From the NCBI RefSeq assembly GCF_016908275.1, contig NZ_JAFBDN010000007.1, positions 1 through 64,000 of the forward strand: a DNA stretch of 64,000 nucleotides. The letters run 5' to 3'. The notes beneath the pieces were generated by a model. It was given only the letters and a program-made list of their open reading frames with translations. It was not told the origin of the DNA and made no database searches. This document shows positions 1-8,068 of this stretch, in pieces (position 1 is the first letter of the stretch; each line of letters opens with the position of its first letter). This DNA comes from Periweissella beninensis. Lineage in GTDB: Bacteria; Bacillota; Bacilli; Lactobacillales; Lactobacillaceae. The position numbers and the translations under genes are program-made.

Positions 1-60
1 CATACGGTTTTAGAAATTTTGAAAACTTCAGACAGCGTATTTTAATTAGCTTTAAAAATT

Positions 61-163
61 CATATTTTGCGATAAATTACAAAAAAACAACTAATTCAAA
101 TTATGAATTAGTTGCTTAATAAATTAATTTAATTGTTTAGTCTATCAGTACCATTTGACAAAG
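61..163 (-). repeat. Dispersed noncoding repeat, copy 1
   Basis: Read on the minus strand, this stretch starts with a 27-nt block at 137-163 that is exactly repeated in inverted orientation at 10263-10289. It continues through a hairpin and T-run into a tail resembling 50158-50260. No transposase or target duplication is visible. It could be an insertion-sequence end, a miniature element or a conserved terminator cassette. The match is direct observation; the nature is unknown. Confidence 0.6.
88..114 (-). terminator. Rho-independent terminator of folT
   Basis: The inverted repeat CAACTAATTC / GAATTAGTTG is followed on the minus strand by seven T residues, about 100 bp past the folT stop. 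A second smaller stem (AAAGAGC / GCTCTTT, 160-188) lies between it and the gene. Very similar hairpins recur at 30260-30288 and 50204-50234. Confidence 0.7.
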
Positions 164-213
164 AGCCTGTTTTACTCCAATGCTCTTTTTTATTTACAGT
201 AATTTATGAAAAT

Positions 214-759
214 TTAATAAGTTAAAATATTTAAGCGCAAGCGTTCTAAGGCTTGATTATTAAGGATTAAATAGGTCAGGATAATTTGTAAGGGAGCCAT
301 GATTAATTGCTTGATAGCTCTAAGCTCGATTAACTTAATGGCAGCCATTCCATGATAATTATATGTTATGATAACCCATGTTGTATTCATGAAAATATTA
401 ACGATAATGAGGACTAATGAGACAGCAATAATCACCCGCACTAAATTGATTTTTGGCCGATTATAAAAGAAAATTCCATAAATGAAGACCCCAGTAATAG
501 CTGATAAGGCAAAGCCAATAAAATAAGGATACCCACTCAGTAACGTGTTAATATAATCAGTAAAGACAGCCATGATACTTCCCCAAACTGGGCCAAACCA
601 TTTACCAATCAACACGACGACAATAAAGGTGACACTAAACTTCAAAAAGTCAGGTCCAAAAGAAAAACGGCTTAAAACTAATTGTAAAGCAGTTAATAGC
701 CCCAAAAGAGCCATGCTTTTAACGGATAATTTCGGATATCCCCACGATAATGTTTTCAT
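214..759 (-). CDS. folT: ECF transporter S component, folate type (FolT)
   Basis: Predicted 181-residue integral membrane protein with about six hydrophobic segments and a charged N-terminus, the size and layout of ECF-type substrate-binding S components. It would bind folate and work with a shared EcfA/A'/T module encoded elsewhere. The start at 759 is chosen because AAGGAGG lies 8 nt upstream; a longer reading to 819 would run through the riboswitch platform. The folate assignment rests mainly on the tetrahydrofolate riboswitch immediately upstream and on similarity to the TIGR04518-type S components. It is transcribed alone and ends at a hairpin terminator near 88-114. Expression is probably controlled at translation initiation by the leader RNA. 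Confidence 0.85.
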   Translation of the reverse strand: MKTLSWGYPKLSVKSMALLGLLTALQLVLSRFSFGPDFLKFSVTFIVVVLIGKWFGPVWGSIMAVFTDYINTLLSGYPYFIGFALSAITGVFIYGIFFYNRPKINLVRVIIAVSLVLIIVNIFMNTTWVIITYNYHGMAAIKLIELRAIKQLIMAPLQIILTYLILNNQALERLRLNILTY

Positions 760-763
760 TAAG

Positions 764-789
764 AAAACCTCCTTATATTTGGAGGGTTT
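764..789 (-). promoter_or_regulatory. Shine-Dalgarno-sequestering hairpin of folT leader
   Basis: On the minus strand AAACCCTCC (781-789) can pair with GGAGGTTTT (764-772), burying the folT ribosome binding site (AAGGAGG, 768-774). This looks like the expression platform of the THF riboswitch just upstream. Its 5' arm contains ACCC (784-787), which could alternatively pair with GGGT at 933-936 at the other end of the aptamer. Confidence 0.6.
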
Positions 790-938
790 CACTGTAACAG
801 TGAATGCGATTACTAGCACCGCAAATAATTACTAACAGACTACTGAATATGGAAAATAGTAGAGGCTTATAATAATTATTTTTCGTTTATGGCTCACATC
901 CCGTTTCCATAACACTTAACGCACTAGAATCTACCCTG
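783..938 (-). promoter_or_regulatory. Tetrahydrofolate (THF) riboswitch
   Basis: The minus-strand leader of folT carries conserved THF-I aptamer blocks: GTAGATTC, then GTGCGTTAAGTG (complement of 913-924), a P2 arm ATGG/CCAT enclosing GGGATGTGAG, then ACGAA. A long P3 arm follows, with AATAATTA pairing to TAATTATT and an inner CTACT/AGTAG hairpin. The aptamer closes with GCGGTGCTAG and GCATTC (804-822). GATTCTAG and CTAGTAATC can form P1. Location directly before a folate-type ECF gene supports the call. A covariance-model search was not possible here. Confidence 0.85.
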
Positions 939-1052
939 TAAAACTTGTTGTGGTTAACAACTATTTAATAATATGCTATTTTTTGCTAAAAAGAAAGCTC
1001 TTAATTTTGTAAGTGAATTTTAGCAAATTTCTAAATTGTGTAAATACTCTGT

Positions 1053-1058
1053 TATAAT
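1053..1058 (+). promoter_or_regulatory. Putative -10 element before the yunD-like gene
   Basis: A perfect TATAAT lies 31 nt upstream of the ATG at 1090. No convincing -35 hexamer is present at 16-18 nt spacing. The interval 939-1089 separates this gene from the divergent folT leader and must hold both promoters. Confidence 0.4.
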
Positions 1059-1089
1059 GAAGACTAAAGTACGAGTGAGGGAGGCCAAA

Positions 1090-2469
1090 ATGGCAAAAGA
1101 AAGCATTATTACATTGATCCATACCAATGATTTGCATTCACATTTAGAAAATTGGCCGAAGATAAGACGTTATTTAAATGCGCAACAACAAAATTTAAAA
1201 ACGGCAAATAATGATGTATTCACTTTTGATATTGGTGATGCACTAGATCGAGTAAATCCGTTGACCGAAGCAACCTTGGGGACAGCTAATATTGCTTTGT
1301 TAAATCAAGCACATTATGATGGGGTTACAATCGGAAATAATGAAGGATTAAGCCTGCCCCAAACTGCGTTAAATAAACTATATGATACTGCTGAGTTTCC
1401 CGTTATATGCGCTAATATTTTTGATAAAAAAACTGGTGTCCGACCTAGTTGGGCGACACCGATTAGTTATCAAACAGCGCAAGATGGGACTAAAATCGCT
1501 GTTATAGGTTTGACCGCTCCTTTTCCTGATTCGTATCCGTTAAGGAATTGGACGGTCACCGATATTTGGTCGCTATTAACCGATTTGATTAAAACAGCTA
1601 CCAAACAGGCGGATATTATTATTTTATTATCACATTTAGGAATTGATACAGATCGACAAATTGCGAAAGCTTATCCAGCAGTTGATGTCATTTTAGGAGC
1701 CCATACCCACCATCTATTAGAACATGGTGAAGTAATTAATAACACATTATTAGCCGCTGCTGGTAAGTGGGGACGGTGGATTGGCAAAATTAATTTATTT
1801 ATCGAAAACCATAAGATAGTAAAAAAAATAGCGCGAGTAACTATAACCGATGAATTGCCCAAAATTGCTGCTGATGATGTTGAAATTGCCGGTTATTTTA
1901 CTGTAGGTGAGCAACAATTAACTGCTAGTAAAATTGCTAAATTAAAAGAACCATTACGTCGAAATGATGGGACGTTAATGCAAGAAACCTTAAATATGCT
2001 TAAGGCGCGAACCAATACTCCAGCGGCTTTTTTATCAACTGGTCTCTTTCTAACTGATTTACCGGTGGGGTATATTAATAAAAATGATCTATTAAAGCTC
2101 TTACCACATCATATGTATCCGATGGTGACCGAGTTAGATGGGCAAAATTTAATCAGGTTATTAAAGGAAATGCACAAAAACCAGATGTTTATGCGTGGAT
2201 TCAAAATGGTGGGGTTAGGCTTCCGTGGTAAGGCATTAGGTGATATTGTGTTCGATGGTATTCATTATGATCTTAAATTAAAACAATGGTATTATGACAA
2301 TGAGCTAATTGATGAACAAAAACGATATCAAATAGCTAGTTTAGACTATTATAAATTTTTACCTTTTTTACCAAGCATTGAAATTGCTGGTAAGAATCGG
2401 ATAATTATGGAAAAAATTTTACGTGAGGAATTGGCGGATTATTTAATGCAAACTTATCCGCTTAATTAA
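1090..2469 (+). CDS. YunD-like metallophosphatase / 5'-nucleotidase family protein
   Basis: A 459-residue protein of the UshA/5'-nucleotidase superfamily, similar to Bacillus YunD. The N-terminal calcineurin-like domain shows the metal-binding motifs HTNDLHSH (about residues 10-17), DIGDALD, GNNEG, SHLGID and GAHTHH. The C-terminal 5'-nucleotidase domain follows from about residue 280. GNNEG in place of GNHE is usual for YunD-type members. No signal peptide is seen, so the protein is probably cytosolic and acts on nucleotides or related phosphoesters; the substrate is not established. The start at 1090 is preferred over an upstream ATG at 1036 because GAGGGAGG precedes it. It is followed after 11 nt by yutD, as in other Firmicutes where yunD/yutD/yutF lie near one another. 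Confidence 0.8.
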   Translation: MAKESIITLIHTNDLHSHLENWPKIRRYLNAQQQNLKTANNDVFTFDIGDALDRVNPLTEATLGTANIALLNQAHYDGVTIGNNEGLSLPQTALNKLYDTAEFPVICANIFDKKTGVRPSWATPISYQTAQDGTKIAVIGLTAPFPDSYPLRNWTVTDIWSLLTDLIKTATKQADIIILLSHLGIDTDRQIAKAYPAVDVILGAHTHHLLEHGEVINNTLLAAAGKWGRWIGKINLFIENHKIVKKIARVTITDELPKIAADDVEIAGYFTVGEQQLTASKIAKLKEPLRRNDGTLMQETLNMLKARTNTPAAFLSTGLFLTDLPVGYINKNDLLKLLPHHMYPMVTELDGQNLIRLLKEMHKNQMFMRGFKMVGLGFRGKALGDIVFDGIHYDLKLKQWYYDNELIDEQKRYQIASLDYYKFLPFLPSIEIAGKNRIIMEKILREELADYLMQTYPLN

Positions 2470-2480
2470 AAGGAATAAGC

Positions 2481-3209
2481 ATGGATCGTGAGACAATGAA
2501 AAATAAGACCGACGCGCAAATTATTGAGCGTGCGGCAGAAACTAAATTGGTGCATTTACCAGAAAGTCAATTAATGATAAATGATCACCCATATAAATTA
2601 CTTGATAATTATCGGGATGCATTTGATGATTTAAAGTTGAAGGCCCGTTTTAGTGATATTTTAATAAAATACGATTATATTGTAGGGGATATTGCTGCTG
2701 ATCAACTCCGATTAAAGGGCTTTTATACAGTTGATCGCCCCAATGTTAATGCTAACCAAACGATTGCAACGTTAGAAGATTATTTGTTTGAATATGTTAA
2801 CTTTGGGGCACCCTATTTTGTTTTACAAAATTTAAATCCTAAAATGGTGAGTGCTAATCGCAGAGAGCCAGTTACAAATCGGACGAAAAAAAGAAATCGG
2901 CGGCCAAGTAGTACTAGCACTAAGTACGCCGAAAAAAATAATAAAGCAACTGATAAGCAGCAAACAGGAAATAGCAGAAAAAATAAAGCAGCTAATAAAG
3001 TACCTGAAAAAGGTAGTACACCAACGGCTAAACGAACCAACAATTATAGCCGTAATAAGCGGCAGCGACAAGCACAAGCAAATATTAAAGAAGTTCGTAC
3101 TGAAGTTAATGATATGAAACAAACGGTAAGTAATAATAGTGTTGCGATAACTCAAAAAAGGCATAATCATCATAAGCGCCATTTTACTATTAAACAAAAA
3201 GAAGATTGA
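2481..3209 (+). CDS. yutD: YutD-like protein (DUF1027) with basic tail
   Basis: The 242-residue product has an N-terminal globular part (about 15-120) with the pattern of DUF1027/YutD, including YDYIVGDIAADQLRLKGFY. The remaining half (about 125-242) is low-complexity and very rich in Lys, Arg, Asn, Gln and Ser/Thr, suggesting a disordered, possibly nucleic-acid-binding tail. Bacillus YutD lacks such a long tail, while lactobacillus relatives often have one. Function is unknown. It lies 11 nt after the nucleotidase and 14 nt before yutF, so the three are probably one transcript. ATG at 2481 has AAAGGAA upstream. Confidence 0.75.
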   Translation: MDRETMKNKTDAQIIERAAETKLVHLPESQLMINDHPYKLLDNYRDAFDDLKLKARFSDILIKYDYIVGDIAADQLRLKGFYTVDRPNVNANQTIATLEDYLFEYVNFGAPYFVLQNLNPKMVSANRREPVTNRTKKRNRRPSSTSTKYAEKNNKATDKQQTGNSRKNKAANKVPEKGSTPTAKRTNNYSRNKRQRQAQANIKEVRTEVNDMKQTVSNNSVAITQKRHNHHKRHFTIKQKED

Positions 3210-3223
3210 GATAGGAACTACGA

Positions 3224-4000
3224 ATGACAAGTTATCAAGGATATTTAATTGATTTAGATGGTACAATTTATCAAGGTAAAAATAAAATGGCGAGTGGCAA
3301 ACGGTTTATTGAACGCTTACAAAAGGCAAATATCCCATATTTATTTTTAACAAATAATTCAACGAAGACACCACAACAGGTTGCCCAAAATTTAACAGTC
3401 AATCATGATATTAAAGCAACCGCTGAGCAAGTTTATTCATCAGCATTAGCAACCGTTGATTATCTAGAGAGTATTAGTACGGATAGTACAGTTAAAAAGG
3501 CATATGCGATTGGAGAAGCTGGTTTAAAGACAGCCTTGCAAGCCGCTGGCTACACATTAACGGCCAAACAACCAACCTATGTGATTGTGGGCATGGACAT
3601 GCAAGCAACGTATGCAATGTTTGAAACGGCAACGCTAGCAATTCAAAATGGGGCGCAGTACATCGCAACAAACTTAGATACTAATATTCCAAATGAACGT
3701 GGTAATGTTCCAGGGGCTGGCTCATTAAATGCATTAGTGACTTATGCAACAGGAGTTAAACCACTTGAAATTGGGAAACCAAGCACAATTATTATGGATT
3801 ATGCGCTTAAAAAAATGGGCTTAAAGCACAATGAAGTTGTGATGGTAGGCGATAATTATCATACCGATATTTTAGCAGGAATAAGAGCCGGCATACCAAC
3901 CTTACTAACATATACTGGTATTTCAACGATTAGTGATGTTGCAAAACAAGTGCAGCAACCGACGCATGAGGTTAAGAATCTTGATGAATGGCAAATTTAA
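3224..4000 (+). CDS. yutF: HAD-superfamily IIA phosphatase (YutF/NagD family)
   Basis: A 258-residue HAD hydrolase of the NagD/p-nitrophenyl phosphatase subgroup. Motif I DLDGT is at about residues 9-13, motif II FLTNNST near 40, the conserved Lys in EIGKPS near 185, and motif III VGDNYHTD near 210. The C2-type cap lies between motifs II and III. It would dephosphorylate small sugar or nucleotide phosphates in the cytosol; the natural substrate is unknown. Its end overlaps the start of the downstream membrane gene (3984), which supports translational coupling. Confidence 0.85.
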   Translation: MTSYQGYLIDLDGTIYQGKNKMASGKRFIERLQKANIPYLFLTNNSTKTPQQVAQNLTVNHDIKATAEQVYSSALATVDYLESISTDSTVKKAYAIGEAGLKTALQAAGYTLTAKQPTYVIVGMDMQATYAMFETATLAIQNGAQYIATNLDTNIPNERGNVPGAGSLNALVTYATGVKPLEIGKPSTIIMDYALKKMGLKHNEVVMVGDNYHTDILAGIRAGIPTLLTYTGISTISDVAKQVQQPTHEVKNLDEWQI

Positions 4001-4619
4001 ACGAACTATGGTATGGCTGATGCTATTAATTTTTTTATTAACCTTAAGTATTACCATTACGATAAATAGTACGTGGTTATATGCATTAAATGTTTACTAT
4101 GGTGACTTCTTACCATTAGTTAATTTATCCGCAAAGGCCATGTTGCAAAACTATCATGCTTTGCTTGCCTATTTAAATTATCCATGGGTGACAACATTAA
4201 AAATGCCAGACTTTACTGACTCACCAAGTGCCTTAGTGCATTTTAGCAATGTTAAACAATTATTTATGATTAACTATATTATGTTGATTGGGACTAGTTA
4301 TCCAGCTATAAAGTGGTTAAATTGGTTGAAAAAGCATGAACAGCAATGGCGATTAATTAGCATCATGCAAGGAACACTAACAGTGTTGGGGTTTATCTTA
4401 ATAATGATGTTTTTGAATTTTAATCAATTCTTTATTGTGTTTCACAAAGTTCTTTTTCGCAACAATGATTGGGAGTTTTATCCTCAACAGGATCCAATTA
4501 TTAATGCATTGCCCGAAAGTTTTTTTGCGCAAGCCTTTTTATTATGGTTAGGCTGTTTTAGTGTTTTTTGTTTAGGATTACTAATTTATGGTAAACTATA
4601 TTTCAAAAGTAAAAAGTAA
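3984..4619 (+). CDS. TIGR01906-family integral membrane protein (DUF1461)
   Basis: A 211-residue protein with four to five hydrophobic segments: one near the N-terminus, one around residues 100-115, one near 135-155 and one at the C-terminus. Length and layout match the TIGR01906/DUF1461 family found next to yutF in lactobacilli. Function is unknown. The start at 3984 is preferred over 3933 because the longer form adds a basic stretch wholly inside yutF, and GAGGTTAAG precedes 3984. It overlaps yutF by 17 nt and is the last gene before a bidirectional terminator. Confidence 0.65.
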   Translation: MNGKFKRTMVWLMLLIFLLTLSITITINSTWLYALNVYYGDFLPLVNLSAKAMLQNYHALLAYLNYPWVTTLKMPDFTDSPSALVHFSNVKQLFMINYIMLIGTSYPAIKWLNWLKKHEQQWRLISIMQGTLTVLGFILIMMFLNFNQFFIVFHKVLFRNNDWEFYPQQDPIINALPESFFAQAFLLWLGCFSVFCLGLLIYGKLYFKSKK

Positions 4620-4667
4620 AAACAGGTTTTAGTTGAGCAAGGCGTAATTACCCAAATAATATTAAAA

Positions 4668-4703
4668 AGCACCAGTGTGAAGGAATTAGCCTACACTGGT
4701 GCT
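4668..4703. terminator. Bidirectional terminator
   Basis: AGCACCAGTGT (4668-4678) pairs with ACACTGGTGCT (4693-4703), with T-rich flanks on both sides. It lies between the plus-strand yut cluster and the convergent minus-strand spxH. Confidence 0.85.
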
Positions 4704-4839
4704 TTTATTAATTAGCATTTAAGCTAACTATGGAATTACAAAATTTATTTGATCCGCTTTCAAAAATTGGAAGATCCGCTATAATCTTCGTCAACTTTAA
4801 TATTAATGGATCATCAATAAAAAATAAGTGTGGCTTTAA

Positions 4840-5442
4840 TCAGCCATCAATTGCATGTAAGGTTCTTTGCAAAGAGTAAGGTAAATGATGATGATGGGCT
4901 TCCACAAACGATAATAAAGCATCCCTATTAAAGTGTTCCATGACATAGGCATATTCCTTTTTGGTATCCAAAACAACAACACAAGGAGTATTAGTGATCG
5001 CAAACTCCAAAGCTAATCGTTGATTTTGAGTCAAGCGTTGTTTTGTCTTAGCAAGTTGCCGTTCATGTAAAAAATTATTAACATCGACACCGAGTGTGTT
5101 AGCAATTTCAGTAATTAAACTTTCTGAATACACACAATGCTGCGTAATAACGGCACTTTGGAGTGTACGTAGAAAAATGCGCGCCACTTTACGACCTTGA
5201 ATAGCGATTGCTTCATGATCAATACTCATTTGAAACGCTAGCTGCATTAGATAATTTGGATCAGAAAATTGAGAAGTTGTAGTAAGTTTATCAGCAATTT
5301 TGGCATAGGTTTTTAGATTAAGCAACGGAATATATTTATAACAAACTTTAGTGTCAAATTTTGAAAGTATTTTTATCATCTTTTGTTCAGCTTCTAAACT
5401 CTCTAATTGCAAAGGATTGATAAATTGAAAGACTTCTAGCAC
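4840..5442 (-). CDS. spxH: SpxH/YjbH-like ClpXP adaptor, DsbA-fold
   Basis: The 200-residue product matches the YjbH/SpxH group of DsbA-like thioredoxin-fold proteins, which present Spx to ClpXP for degradation. The N-terminus VFQFINPLQLESLEAE aligns with the position of the Bacillus CxxC motif, but both cysteines are absent (QLES), so redox activity at that site is unlikely. The start is GTG at 5442 with GGAGG about 10 nt upstream. Its putative client spx is at 45618, and relQ lies divergently at 5718, recalling the yjbH-yjbM neighbourhood of other Firmicutes. The role as a Spx adaptor is inferred from family membership. Confidence 0.7.
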   Translation of the reverse strand: MLEVFQFINPLQLESLEAEQKMIKILSKFDTKVCYKYIPLLNLKTYAKIADKLTTTSQFSDPNYLMQLAFQMSIDHEAIAIQGRKVARIFLRTLQSAVITQHCVYSESLITEIANTLGVDVNNFLHERQLAKTKQRLTQNQRLALEFAITNTPCVVVLDTKKEYAYVMEHFNRDALLSFVEAHHHHLPYSLQRTLHAIDG

Positions 5443-5717
5443 AGCCTTAATGCCTCCTTCTGTTAGTTTGTAATCCCAATGTTACATTGGTAGACAACAG
5501 ATTAATTAAATCTGTTTAAGTCGGTAATCCAAAATATAGTTTAGCATTGAACTAGTAAATCGGCTAGTATTTTGTCTTATCAAAAATAAAAAAGTTGCAT
5601 GTTATAAGAACTTATAAAATTGATAGTTTCTAAATCGCTTCTTGCTAATTTTACACTGACAAAGTGGTATAATTTAGAAATGAGCTTATTTATAGATAAA
5701 GCTTAAGGAGGAATGTG

Positions 5718-6335
5718 ATGATTGAAGATTGGGAAAATTTTTTATTACCATATGAGCAAGCAGTTGCTGAATTAAAAGTTAAATTGCGCGGTATGCGCCC
5801 ACAATTTGATCAAGAAAATCAGCAAACCCCCATTGAATTTGTGACTGGCCGGGTTAAACCAGCTGAAAGTATTCAAGAAAAATTAATTCGGCGGCATATT
5901 TCTGAAAGTCGCATTGAGCAAGACCTACAAGATATTGCTGGAATTAGAATTATGACACAATTTGTTGATGATATATATCAGATTGTCGATATATTACGAA
6001 AAAGAACTGATATGAAAATTTTAGAAGAACGTGACTATGTCATTAATGCGAAGCCTTCGGGCTATCGATCGTATCATATTGTGATTGAATATCCAGTACA
6101 ATTAGTGACTGGTGAAAAGAAAATTTTAGCCGAAATTCAAATCAGAACAATGGCTATGAATTTTTGGGCGACAATTGAACATTCGTTAAATTATAAACAT
6201 AGTGGTGTTTTTCCTGCTGATGTAAGTGCAAGATTAAAGCAAGCTGCAGACACAGCATACTCAATTGATCAGGAAATGTCTGCAATTCGCTCCGAAATTA
6301 ATGAAGTACAGTTAACTGATGAAACTGCCAAATAG
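5718..6335 (+). CDS. relQ: Small alarmone synthetase RelQ/YjbM (GTP pyrophosphokinase)
   Basis: A 205-residue single-domain RelA/SpoT synthetase, which transfers pyrophosphate from ATP to GDP/GTP to make (p)ppGpp. Key motifs are the RI.QDLQDIAGIR stretch near residue 70, the nucleotide-binding KPSGYRSYH at about 112-120, and EIQIRT with FWATIEH near 138-155. There is no hydrolase or TGS/ACT domain, as expected for RelQ. The start at 5718 is preferred over GTG 5715 because AAGGAGG is 6 nt away. First gene of an operon with nadK, rluD and mgtE, the conserved Firmicutes order. A TATAAT (5668-5673) lies upstream. Confidence 0.95.
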   Translation: MIEDWENFLLPYEQAVAELKVKLRGMRPQFDQENQQTPIEFVTGRVKPAESIQEKLIRRHISESRIEQDLQDIAGIRIMTQFVDDIYQIVDILRKRTDMKILEERDYVINAKPSGYRSYHIVIEYPVQLVTGEKKILAEIQIRTMAMNFWATIEHSLNYKHSGVFPADVSARLKQAADTAYSIDQEMSAIRSEINEVQLTDETAK

Positions 6336-6346
6336 GAAGAGATAAG

Positions 6347-7147
6347 ATGAAAGTCGGATTATATGCAAATGCAAGTGAACATTCTCAACGCGTTAAACAT
6401 CATTTATTAGAAGAACTAGGTAAACAAGCAATTGATATTGACCATGAAGAGCCTGATATCTTAATTAGTATCGGAGGTGATGGGACCTTACTTGGGGCGT
6501 TTCAAAAGTATCGTAATCAATTAAGTAAAATTAGATTTGTCGGTCTTCACACCGGTCACCTAGGCTTTTATACTGATTGGCGCGAGTATGAAATTAAAGA
6601 GCTAATAGCCTCGATTCTGCAGGATACAGGCCAATATGTTACCTATCCCTTGCTAGAAGCAGTCGTAAAATTTGTTGATGGGTCTGTGATGCGGACGTTA
6701 TCATTAAATGAAGCAACGATTAAAAAAATGTCTGGGACAATGGTGGCTGATGTGTATTTAAGTGGCGATTGGTTTGAACGTTTTAGAGGAGATGGGCTAG
6801 CAATTAGTACCCCGACTGGATCGACAGCATACAATAAAGCGATTGGGGGAGCAGTCATTCATCCCAATTTAGAAGCAATTCAATTAGCAGAATTAGCCTC
6901 AATTAATAATCGGGTATTCAGAACGTTGGGGTCACCATTAATCATTGATCCTGATGATACTATCAGAATTGTTCCCGCTGATTCAGTTAATCTAGTGTTA
7001 ACATATGATCAATGTGTTATCGCTGGGCGGCCAATTAGTGAAATTATTTATCATGTGGCACCAGAAAAAATTGCTTTTGCCAAATATCGGCATATGCATT
7101 TTTGGCACCGCGTTAATGAATCATTTATTGGCAAATTACAAGAATAA
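6347..7147 (+). CDS. nadK: NAD kinase
   Basis: A 266-residue NAD kinase that phosphorylates NAD to NADP with ATP or polyphosphate. The hallmark GGDGT is at about residues 43-47. The NEATI stretch and the TPTGSTAYN motif at about 160-168 bind the nucleotide. Length is typical for Gram-positive PpnK. It starts 11 nt after relQ and is followed 24 nt later by rluD, so it is cotranscribed with the alarmone synthetase. Confidence 0.95.
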   Translation: MKVGLYANASEHSQRVKHHLLEELGKQAIDIDHEEPDILISIGGDGTLLGAFQKYRNQLSKIRFVGLHTGHLGFYTDWREYEIKELIASILQDTGQYVTYPLLEAVVKFVDGSVMRTLSLNEATIKKMSGTMVADVYLSGDWFERFRGDGLAISTPTGSTAYNKAIGGAVIHPNLEAIQLAELASINNRVFRTLGSPLIIDPDDTIRIVPADSVNLVLTYDQCVIAGRPISEIIYHVAPEKIAFAKYRHMHFWHRVNESFIGKLQE

Positions 7148-7171
7148 AAAAGTTGAATAGGATAAAGTTAT

Positions 7172-8062
7172 ATGGAATTTACATGGCTAAAAGAGACACC
7201 CCAAGAACAAAGGGTTAAGGCCTTTTTAATTGGACATGGGGTCTCACATCGAATGTTTACTTTAATTAAGCACAATGGTGGCGATATATTGGTTAATGGC
7301 GTTCATGGTCGTACAGTTGATCACATTAAAATGGGTGATACGGTGACTGTATTGATGCCACCAGAAGTAGATAACGATGTAGTTGCTACTAGTTATGGTG
7401 AATTAGAAATTGTTTATGAAGATACTAATTTTTTAATTGTTAATAAACCAGCAGGCCTAACTACAGTGCCCGGTAAAGCAGACCGCGAAGACACATTAGT
7501 TAATCGGGTAAAAGGCCATTTAAAGCGGCAAGGGGCGACTGATTTAGTACCCCATATTGTAACACGGCTTGATCGCTTTACTTCGGGGTTAGTATTGATA
7601 GCAAAGCACCGTTTTGCTCATGCAATGATGGATAAGTTATTGCAAGCACATGCCTTAGAAAAGCGCTATTATGCCCTTGTTGCTGGTCAATTAACCAGTG
7701 AACATGCCCTAATTGATGCGCCAATTGGACGAGTTGATGATGATTTTATCCGGCGTGAGGTTCGTAGTGATGGACGGCCATCACAAACCGAGTACTGGCT
7801 TAAGAAAAGAAAAGATAATTTTACGTGGGTAAAAGTACAACTACATACTGGGCGGACCCATCAAATTAGAGTGCATTTTAAATATATTGGACATGCATTA
7901 TTGGGAGATGAAATCTATGATGGGCCGATGGATCAAGGGATTACACGGCAAGCTTTACATGCTTATTATTTGAAATTTGTGGATCCTTTTACTAATAAGA
8001 TCCTCGAATTAAAATTGCCCCTACCAATGGATATGCAAAAAATAATTAAAAATGGGGATTAA
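7172..8062 (+). CDS. RluD-type 23S/large-subunit pseudouridine synthase
   Basis: A 296-residue pseudouridine synthase of the RluA/RluD family. The N-terminal about 60 residues resemble an S4-like RNA-binding region (LIGHGVSHRMFTLIK, GGDILVNG). The catalytic motif RLDRFTSGL is at about 132-140 with the catalytic Asp in RLD, and the TGRTHQIRVHF motif is near 227. It isomerises uridine in rRNA or tRNA; which site cannot be told from sequence. It is part of the relQ-nadK-rluD-mgtE operon. Confidence 0.9.
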   Translation: MEFTWLKETPQEQRVKAFLIGHGVSHRMFTLIKHNGGDILVNGVHGRTVDHIKMGDTVTVLMPPEVDNDVVATSYGELEIVYEDTNFLIVNKPAGLTTVPGKADREDTLVNRVKGHLKRQGATDLVPHIVTRLDRFTSGLVLIAKHRFAHAMMDKLLQAHALEKRYYALVAGQLTSEHALIDAPIGRVDDDFIRREVRSDGRPSQTEYWLKKRKDNFTWVKVQLHTGRTHQIRVHFKYIGHALLGDEIYDGPMDQGITRQALHAYYLKFVDPFTNKILELKLPLPMDMQKIIKNGD

Positions 8063-8068
8063 TGGGTA

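Noticed and set aside
572-835. Plus-strand frame opposite folT and its leader
   Set aside because: It runs antisense through the riboswitch and folT, has no ribosome site and no family pattern.
971-1027. 10-bp inverted repeat TTTGCTAAAA / TTTTAGCAAA between folT and the yunD-like gene
   Set aside because: AT-rich, with a long spacer; such repeats are expected by chance in this composition.
2813-3266. Open frames antisense to and out of phase with yutD
   Set aside because: They are shadows created by the low-complexity basic tail; no ribosome sites, and yutD itself matches a known family.
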